Source of the DNA: Methylococcaceae bacterium
GTDB taxonomy: Bacteria > Pseudomonadota > Gammaproteobacteria > Methylococcales > Methylomonadaceae
Reading direction: 5' to 3'
Length of the DNA stretch: 37,882 nt
NCBI GenBank assembly: GCA_005772825.1
Contig: SXIP01000086.1
Coordinates: 1 to 37,882 of the forward strand
The notes below the pieces were generated by a model. The model worked only from the letters and a program-made list of their open reading frames with translations, had not been told where the DNA came from and did no database searches. Shown here piece by piece: positions 33,084 through 37,882 of the stretch. How positions within the stretch are numbered: the first letter of the stretch is position 1; each line of letters starts with the position of its first letter. The translations under genes and the position numbers were made by a program.

Positions 33084-35729
33084 ATGTCACAAAGTAAAAC
33101 AAACTCGCGTTTGGGCGGGTTATTTCTTGTTAACGCCCTGCTTTTCGGGGCCTCATCGGTAGGTTCCACCGCCTCATTACAATCCGACTTTCCGGAAGCG
33201 AATGATCATGCACGCCTTAAGCAATCGGCATCGAAAGCTAAAGCGAAGCTTATTCCTGACGAGTCTTTTGCAAACCGGAAAAAGTCCGTACAAGTATCGG
33301 ATTTAGCTCATTCATTCAAAAATCGTATCGAGATCAAGTTCAGGGAAAACACCGGCATTCGCTTAAGACAACAGCATCTTGTCGCCAAAGACCCAGCAAT
33401 CGCATCAGAGCTTCAGCTACTCGAAGGCATCCTGGAAATTAGCGGACGCTATGCCGTCGCTCGGATGCATGAGGTATCCGAAGAAAATCTGGAAGCAATG
33501 AAAAAGCAGGGTGAGCAAAATACCGGCCATGCGCTTTCCGATTTAAACCTGTGGTTTTATCTTTTTGTCGATGCGGCATCCGATCAGGAACTGGCCTTAA
33601 TCATTAACGGACTCAATCAGCTCGGCATTGTTGAATATGCCTATGCCTCACCGTTACCGGCACCGACACCCGGCATGGATCCGGAAAGTGCGGTTGAATT
33701 TAATTACTATTGGCAGCAACATAATAAGGTCGCCTGGCCTGATGTACAAAATACCCGGTCTGTTGCCGGTTCGCAGCCCGAGTCATTAATGCCGACGACG
33801 GAAGTATCTCCGCCTTCTCGGGCATTACCAGCGCCGCCCCCGCCGCCATTAGCCACTAGCTATGTGGCGAGTCAGGATTACCGGGAGAAGGCGCCGATAG
33901 GCATCGATATAGATTATGTCAACAGCCGGTATTTTAATGCCGATGGCGGGGGATGGGGCTATACCGATGTTGAATACAGCTGGAATGACAGTCACGAGGA
34001 TCTTAGCCAAACGCCGGGACAGATTAGCTATGTGAGCGGCTTGTTTCATCCCGATGCCATGTCGTTGGATAACCGTAATCACGGCACGGCTGTCATCGGT
34101 ATTTTAAGTAGCCTGGATAACGGTTTCGGTACCACCGGTCTGGTTCCCAGTGCAGCGGTCAGGCTGTCAACGGCGCTTCCTCCCGCCGGTTATAACCCCG
34201 CTGCCGCGATTAGTGGAGCGGCCAATCAATTCTGGAAAGGCGCTGTTATTTTGCTGGAAATGCAGACACAAGCCGGATTTGACTGTAGCGGTGGCACAAT
34301 ACCCGTTACTGCAACGACTGACCGTTACGTACCGATAGAATGGCATGCGGCGAGCAAAGCCGCTATTAAATCGGCGGTAGCCAATGGGCGTATCGTAGTC
34401 GAAGCGGCGGGCAACGGCAACTGCGACCTGGATCTGGCCGGATTCAAGGGCGCTTTTAATGTCACAGACCTAAGCAAAGACTCTGGCGCAATTATCGTCG
34501 GCGCAGGCGAAAAGCTGACCCGCAATAGGGCCAGATTTCCGCCTTCCTGGGGGTCGACTTACGGTGGCCGTGTTGACACCCAGGGGGAAGGCGATTCTAA
34601 GATTTATACCACCGGCTACGGTGATAAATATAGCGCCGAAGGCGAAGACCTTTGGTACACAAGCGATTTCGGCGGTACTTCCGGGGCATCTCCGATGGTA
34701 ACCGGGGCTGCGGTATCATTATCCAGTATCTTGTGGGAATATCACGGCTCCTTTTGGGATCCCAAAGAAATACGTGATTTATTCCGGCGCGAAGGCACTC
34801 GGCAAGGTACGGGTGTCGCCGGACATATAGGTCCGAGGCCGGATTTACGTAAACAGGTTGAAGCCATAACCAACCGGCACTTGCAAATGCACTCGGCCGA
34901 TTTTGACGGTGACGGCAAAACCGACTATGCCATATATCGCCCGGAAACTGCCGGTTTGTTCAGAAAGCCCAGTACCTGGTGGATACGTTATGCGACCGGT
35001 GCGACCCAATCCATCGTCTGGGGCCAGAAAGGCGACATTCCGGTTCCTGCCGACATCACCGGCGACAGTCGCGCCGAGCTGATCGTGTTTCGTCCCAGCA
35101 ACGGAACTTGGTATATCCGTAACTGGAATCCGCAGATCATAACCCGGCCAATCACCTGGGGACAGAACGGTGATATTCCGGTGCCGTTGGATTACAACGG
35201 CGACGGTAAGGCCGAATTAGCGGTTTACCGCCGCAGAGCCGATGGCGCTTCTAACAGCCACTGGTATATCCGGTTCAAAAACGGCACATCCACCGACATT
35301 ACATGGGGAGAAGCCTCAGACACGCCGATGGCGCGCGACATGAATGAAGACGGCCGTGATGATCTGCTGGTTTATCGCGGTACTACCGGCGACTGGTGGA
35401 TACGCGACAGCGCATCCAATACCTTCCAGACCATTCAATGGGGATTATGGGGCGATATTCCGCTTACTTACCGCGATGGCTTGAGTCGTTGGAATATTGC
35501 CGTCTACCGGCCCAGTAACAACACTTTCTATGCGCGCAATATCCACACCAACGTCACCGCCGATTTTCAATGGGGCGAACCCGGCGATGTACCGCGTTTT
35601 GGCGATACCGACGGTAACGGCAGGGATGAATACATTATCTGGCGTCCCTATACCGGTGTATGGTGGAATGCCAATACAGGGACTCAAATTCAATGGGGCG
35701 TCCCCGGTGATATAGCTATCTCCAGATAA
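33084..35729 (+). CDS. Secreted subtilisin-like S8 serine protease with C-terminal FG-GAP-like repeats
   Basis: About 881 residues. A signal peptide (to about residue 30) precedes a propeptide-like domain (about 60-190) and a Pro-rich linker (PAPPPPPL). The S8 catalytic domain has Asp295 in GYTDVEYSW, His333 in NHGTAVIG, the oxyanion Asn444 in EAAGNGN and Ser533 in GGTSGASP. From about 605 to the end run about six repeats of the FG-GAP/VCBS type, with blocks such as DFDGDGKTDYAIYRP and WGQNGDIPVP that fit calcium-binding blades of a propeller. The ATG at 33084 follows GAGGGG by seven bases and was preferred over the one at 33069. It is probably secreted or cell-surface bound. A terminator follows. 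Confidence 0.92.
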   Translation: MSQSKTNSRLGGLFLVNALLFGASSVGSTASLQSDFPEANDHARLKQSASKAKAKLIPDESFANRKKSVQVSDLAHSFKNRIEIKFRENTGIRLRQQHLVAKDPAIASELQLLEGILEISGRYAVARMHEVSEENLEAMKKQGEQNTGHALSDLNLWFYLFVDAASDQELALIINGLNQLGIVEYAYASPLPAPTPGMDPESAVEFNYYWQQHNKVAWPDVQNTRSVAGSQPESLMPTTEVSPPSRALPAPPPPPLATSYVASQDYREKAPIGIDIDYVNSRYFNADGGGWGYTDVEYSWNDSHEDLSQTPGQISYVSGLFHPDAMSLDNRNHGTAVIGILSSLDNGFGTTGLVPSAAVRLSTALPPAGYNPAAAISGAANQFWKGAVILLEMQTQAGFDCSGGTIPVTATTDRYVPIEWHAASKAAIKSAVANGRIVVEAAGNGNCDLDLAGFKGAFNVTDLSKDSGAIIVGAGEKLTRNRARFPPSWGSTYGGRVDTQGEGDSKIYTTGYGDKYSAEGEDLWYTSDFGGTSGASPMVTGAAVSLSSILWEYHGSFWDPKEIRDLFRREGTRQGTGVAGHIGPRPDLRKQVEAITNRHLQMHSADFDGDGKTDYAIYRPETAGLFRKPSTWWIRYATGATQSIVWGQKGDIPVPADITGDSRAELIVFRPSNGTWYIRNWNPQIITRPITWGQNGDIPVPLDYNGDGKAELAVYRRRADGASNSHWYIRFKNGTSTDITWGEASDTPMARDMNEDGRDDLLVYRGTTGDWWIRDSASNTFQTIQWGLWGDIPLTYRDGLSRWNIAVYRPSNNTFYARNIHTNVTADFQWGEPGDVPRFGDTDGNGRDEYIIWRPYTGVWWNANTGTQIQWGVPGDIAISR

Positions 35730-35742
35730 TATTCCTTGTAAA

Positions 35743-35773
35743 AACTGAAGCCGGGAATCGGCTTTAGTTTTTT
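35743..35773 (+). terminator. Rho-independent terminator after the subtilase gene
   Basis: Stem AACTGAAGCCG (35743-35753) and CGGCTTTAGTT (35759-35769) with one G-T pair, loop GGAAT, then a T run to 35773. It lies 14 bp past the stop codon. Confidence 0.9.
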
Positions 35774-35840
35774 GGTAGGTTATTAACAACCGAAATCGAA
35801 AATACCCTAATCAATAATTGCTTTATCAGAAGGCGTCAAC

Positions 35841-36623
35841 ATGAAATCAATAACCAAAGTCACTTTACTCCTGGCAACCGCCGCTGTAGGTCATGCAGTT
35901 CATGCCGCGCCCATCACTCGCATGGTCGGCAACTGGCATTTTGACCAGGAGCGTGGGCAGGTGCTACAGGATTCATCCGGGTTCGGCAGAAACGGGACAC
36001 TAGGCGATACTGGCGGCATAGAGGCTACTGATCCTGTATGGATTAAACGGCGCTTTGATAATGCCGCGCTGAGTTTCGACGGCAACCAATTTGTTAAGGT
36101 GTCGCACGCGCGCCATCTGGAACCGCAAGCCATTTCCGTAGAGGCCTGGGTCAAGCCGGGTGAAGCGCCGGTATCAGCCTTGCCGGTTGTGGCCGGCAAA
36201 GGCGTTGATAATGACTGCGGCTTTTCCGCCTATGCACTGTATATCCACAGCGAAGGAGAATCGACCCCGGGAGAGCCCTATTTCTATGTTGCCGGCGGCA
36301 CTGCCGAGCAGCCTTATATCGAATCGCCCGCAGGCCCTAATTTATTGGACGGTCAGTGGCATCATCTGGTCGGAACTTACGACCGCAACGCCATCAGGCT
36401 GTATGTCGACGGTGTTGAGGCGGGTACAGGTACAGCGCATAGCGCACCGATACCTTACGCTTCCTTTATCAACAAAGACTTGTATATAGGTAAAGCGGAC
36501 GGCAGTATCGACACATGTCCCAATTTGAATAACGGCAATTATGTCGGTGAAATCGATGAGGTCAGAATCTGGAATAAAGCCTTAACCCCAACGGAAGTGG
36601 CCCAGCGTTATTTAGGCTATTGA
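35841..36623 (+). CDS. Secreted LamG (concanavalin-like) domain protein
   Basis: 260 residues: a Sec signal to about residue 23 (AVHAA), then one LamG/concanavalin-like domain. The blocks VGNWHFDQERGQVLQDSSG, AISVEAWVKPG, GQWHHLVGTYDRN and IDEVRIWNKALTPTEV are typical of LamG jelly rolls, which bind carbohydrate or protein partners. It ends without any enzyme domain, so it is a secreted binding protein. It may be functionally linked with the upstream secreted protease, but a terminator separates them and it has its own ribosome site (AAGG). Confidence 0.87.
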   Translation: MKSITKVTLLLATAAVGHAVHAAPITRMVGNWHFDQERGQVLQDSSGFGRNGTLGDTGGIEATDPVWIKRRFDNAALSFDGNQFVKVSHARHLEPQAISVEAWVKPGEAPVSALPVVAGKGVDNDCGFSAYALYIHSEGESTPGEPYFYVAGGTAEQPYIESPAGPNLLDGQWHHLVGTYDRNAIRLYVDGVEAGTGTAHSAPIPYASFINKDLYIGKADGSIDTCPNLNNGNYVGEIDEVRIWNKALTPTEVAQRYLGY

Positions 36624-36657
36624 TTGTCGATCATGTGCCGGCGCGGAGTATAGGCCT

Positions 36658-36684
36658 AAAAAGGGGAGGGTAACTTCCCTTTTG
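36658..36684. terminator. Imperfect bidirectional terminator
   Basis: AAAAGGGGAG, GGTAA, CTTCCCTTTT form a short stem with one G-T pair and flanking A and T runs between the LamG gene and the convergent Cld-family gene. It may serve both strands. Confidence 0.6.
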
Positions 36685-36698
36685 CTGTTTTGCGGTAA

Positions 36699-37274
36699 TT
36701 ATTCGCGCATCAGCCGGATGTCAATTTCACGATCAACATACTTCCATTCTTCGGAAGCGCGCAATTCGGCAAGGAGATTGTTGAAATCGGCCTTATGAGC
36801 CGGTGAGAATTCGAACCAGGTAAGGAAATCAAACGGTTCGTTTTCCGATAGATCGCGGCAGTGGTGAAGCCGTCGTGCGATGGCAGGCAAATACTGAAGC
36901 CCGATATGGATGTGTTTTGACTGTTCTTCAATAACGTGTCGGCGCTCATCTTGCGTGAGCGCCCACCAGTCTGCATTTTTTCGGATAAGGATCAACGCCG
37001 CGGAAGTGGCTGCAGGGCGTCCCAGGCCTTGTTGTTTAGCGACGAGTGCGGTTTTTTCCTCACGTATCACATAGCGTTCATTACTGGTTACACCTCTGAG
37101 CACCCATCCCTCCGCCGGGTATTCAGGTTGAAGATTTGAGCCTGCGATGACATCAACTCTTGTCACTTCAGGCAGAAGGAGATCACCCGTCAGGGTGATC
37201 GTTTCTGTAACACACCAGGGACCGACATCACCACCAATGAAGGCAAATAATCGTGTATTCATTTTAATGTCCAT
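36699..37274 (-). CDS. Chlorite dismutase (Cld) family haem protein
   Basis: 191 residues, the short (lineage II) length of the family. The pattern of WWALTQDERRHVIEEQSKH, then LPAIARRLHHCRDL, then FDFLTWFEFSPAHKADFNNL matches Cld proteins. The probable proximal haem ligand is His121 and the distal Arg134 lies 13 residues later, the spacing found in active Cld; an aligned view would confirm. Known members degrade chlorite to chloride and oxygen, but many relatives act in other haem chemistry, so the function here is open. The start at 37274 has a GGGGA ribosome site; the ATG at 37262 is an alternative. It lies just downstream of the ammonium transporter gene. Confidence 0.8.
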   Translation of the reverse strand: MDIKMNTRLFAFIGGDVGPWCVTETITLTGDLLLPEVTRVDVIAGSNLQPEYPAEGWVLRGVTSNERYVIREEKTALVAKQQGLGRPAATSAALILIRKNADWWALTQDERRHVIEEQSKHIHIGLQYLPAIARRLHHCRDLSENEPFDFLTWFEFSPAHKADFNNLLAELRASEEWKYVDREIDIRLMRE

Positions 37275-37303
37275 GTGCAGTGTCCCCGGTGTAAGGTTAT
37301 TGC

Positions 37304-37882
37304 TTACATGTGATAGGCGGTTTCGCCATGCTCACAGACATCAAGACCTTCGCGTTCGATTTCTTCGCTAACCCGAAGCCCGATCAGCATATCGACAATC
37401 TTGTAAGCGATGAAGGATACCACGCCGGACCAGACGATTGCGACGCCTACTCCCCATGCCTGACTGATCAATTGGGTTGCCATACTGTATTCGGCGACGC
37501 CATTGGCAACGTAATCCCATACTCCGGTGCCGCCTAACGACGGACTGGCGACGACCGCGGTACCCAATGCGCCGACAATTCCACCGATACCGTGTACGCC
37601 GAAAGCGTCCAGCGAGTCATCGTAGCCGAGCATGCCTTTCAGGCTGGTCACTGACCAGAAGCACACAGCGCCAACCACCAGGCCTAAGAAAATAGAACCC
37701 ATTGGACCGGCCCATCCACAAGCGGGGGTAATTGCAACCAATCCTGCAATAGCACCGGAAGCCGCGCCCAACATGCTGGGCTTGCCGCGCATGATCCATT
37801 CAGCAGCCATCCATGACAGGGTGGCGGCGGCGCTGGCCAATAAGGTGTTGATGAAGACCATGGCCGCCAAGCCGTTGGCTTC
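37304..37882 (-). CDS. amtB: Ammonium transporter AmtB, 3' part (5' end beyond window)
   Basis: About 192 C-terminal residues of an Amt protein are visible; the frame continues past 37882, where it reads EANGLAAMVF. Typical blocks are TPACGWAGPMGSIFLG, DDSLDAFGVHGIGGIVGALGT (with the second pore His of the family twin-His pair) and the C-terminal tail GLRVSEEIEREGLDVCEHGETAYHM, the segment that interacts with GlnK in regulated transporters. Amt proteins form trimers that conduct ammonium. The terminal Tyr/His tail is characteristic of proteobacterial AmtB. The downstream Cld-family gene begins 29 bp later. Confidence 0.95.
   Translation of the reverse strand, partial: EANGLAAMVFINTLLASAAATLSWMAAEWIMRGKPSMLGAASGAIAGLVAITPACGWAGPMGSIFLGLVVGAVCFWSVTSLKGMLGYDDSLDAFGVHGIGGIVGALGTAVVASPSLGGTGVWDYVANGVAEYSMATQLISQAWGVGVAIVWSGVVSFIAYKIVDMLIGLRVSEEIEREGLDVCEHGETAYHM

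Overview
The window looks like a stretch of a Gram-negative gammaproteobacterial chromosome of medium GC. The signs are lipoprotein and Sec signals, CopA/CopB, the yciB-yciI-bolA-PpiC gene order, a UPF0149/SEC-C protein and an aryl-polyene-type lipid pigment locus. A methanotroph-like (Methylococcales) host is plausible, but no diagnostic gene is present, so this is only an inference. There are no rRNA, tRNA or CRISPR features that I can support.

Layout. (1) 1-2589: the 3' end of a transposase gene lies against a leftward MASE1-CHASE-GAF-GGDEF signalling gene whose diguanylate cyclase domain is cut just after the GGDEF motif, which indicates an IS insertion. (2) 2734-5030: a two-gene operon for a membrane-anchored two-domain multicopper oxidase and an anchored cupredoxin. 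(3) 5084-12646: mostly housekeeping genes: a retropepsin-like protease, a lipoprotein alpha/beta hydrolase, recJ, the leftward operon yciB-yciI-bolA-PpiC lipoprotein, a DUF1244 protein and a DUF1624-type membrane acyltransferase. (4) 12883-14900: an RTX calcium-binding protein gene split by an apparent one-base frameshift. (5) 15064-16479: an encapsulated-ferritin-like protein without a targeting tail, followed by a class V PLP enzyme. (6) 16573-19178: copA-copB copper resistance, with a 99-bp tandem repeat in copA. (7) 19243-22348: an exported protein, CorA, an unknown protein and a SEC-C protein. (8) 22616-30492: ten tightly overlapping genes of an aryl polyene (APE) locus. They comprise a ketosynthase-like chain-length factor, acyltransferase, two acyl carrier proteins, a membrane protein, a ligase-dehydratase fusion, a glycosyltransferase, an LpxL-like acyltransferase, an aromatic amino acid ammonia-lyase and a thioesterase. 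(9) 30619-32768: a GntR/UTRA regulator and a convergent PfkB kinase, separated by a dense palindrome array. (10) 33084-36623: a secreted subtilase with C-terminal FG-GAP-like repeats and a secreted LamG protein. (11) 36699-37882: a chlorite-dismutase-family haem protein and the 3' part of an ammonium transporter gene.

How the genes work together. The APE genes can be read as a pathway: ammonia-lyase makes an aryl acrylate starter, the ligase part of the fusion loads it on an ACP, the chain is extended and dehydrated, and the acyltransferases and glycosyltransferase attach it to a lipid. The locus however lacks the catalytic ketosynthases, ketoreductase, second dehydratase, LolA-like carrier and MMPL exporter found in complete APE clusters. 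Two separate copper modules (2734-5030 and 16573-19178) suggest a copper-active periplasm.

The observations most worth a second look are the half APE locus, the ferritin-like protein without a shell or targeting tail, the composite palindrome array at 31508-31802, the type-C-like two-domain oxidase with its cupredoxin partner, and the Cld-family gene beside the ammonium transporter.
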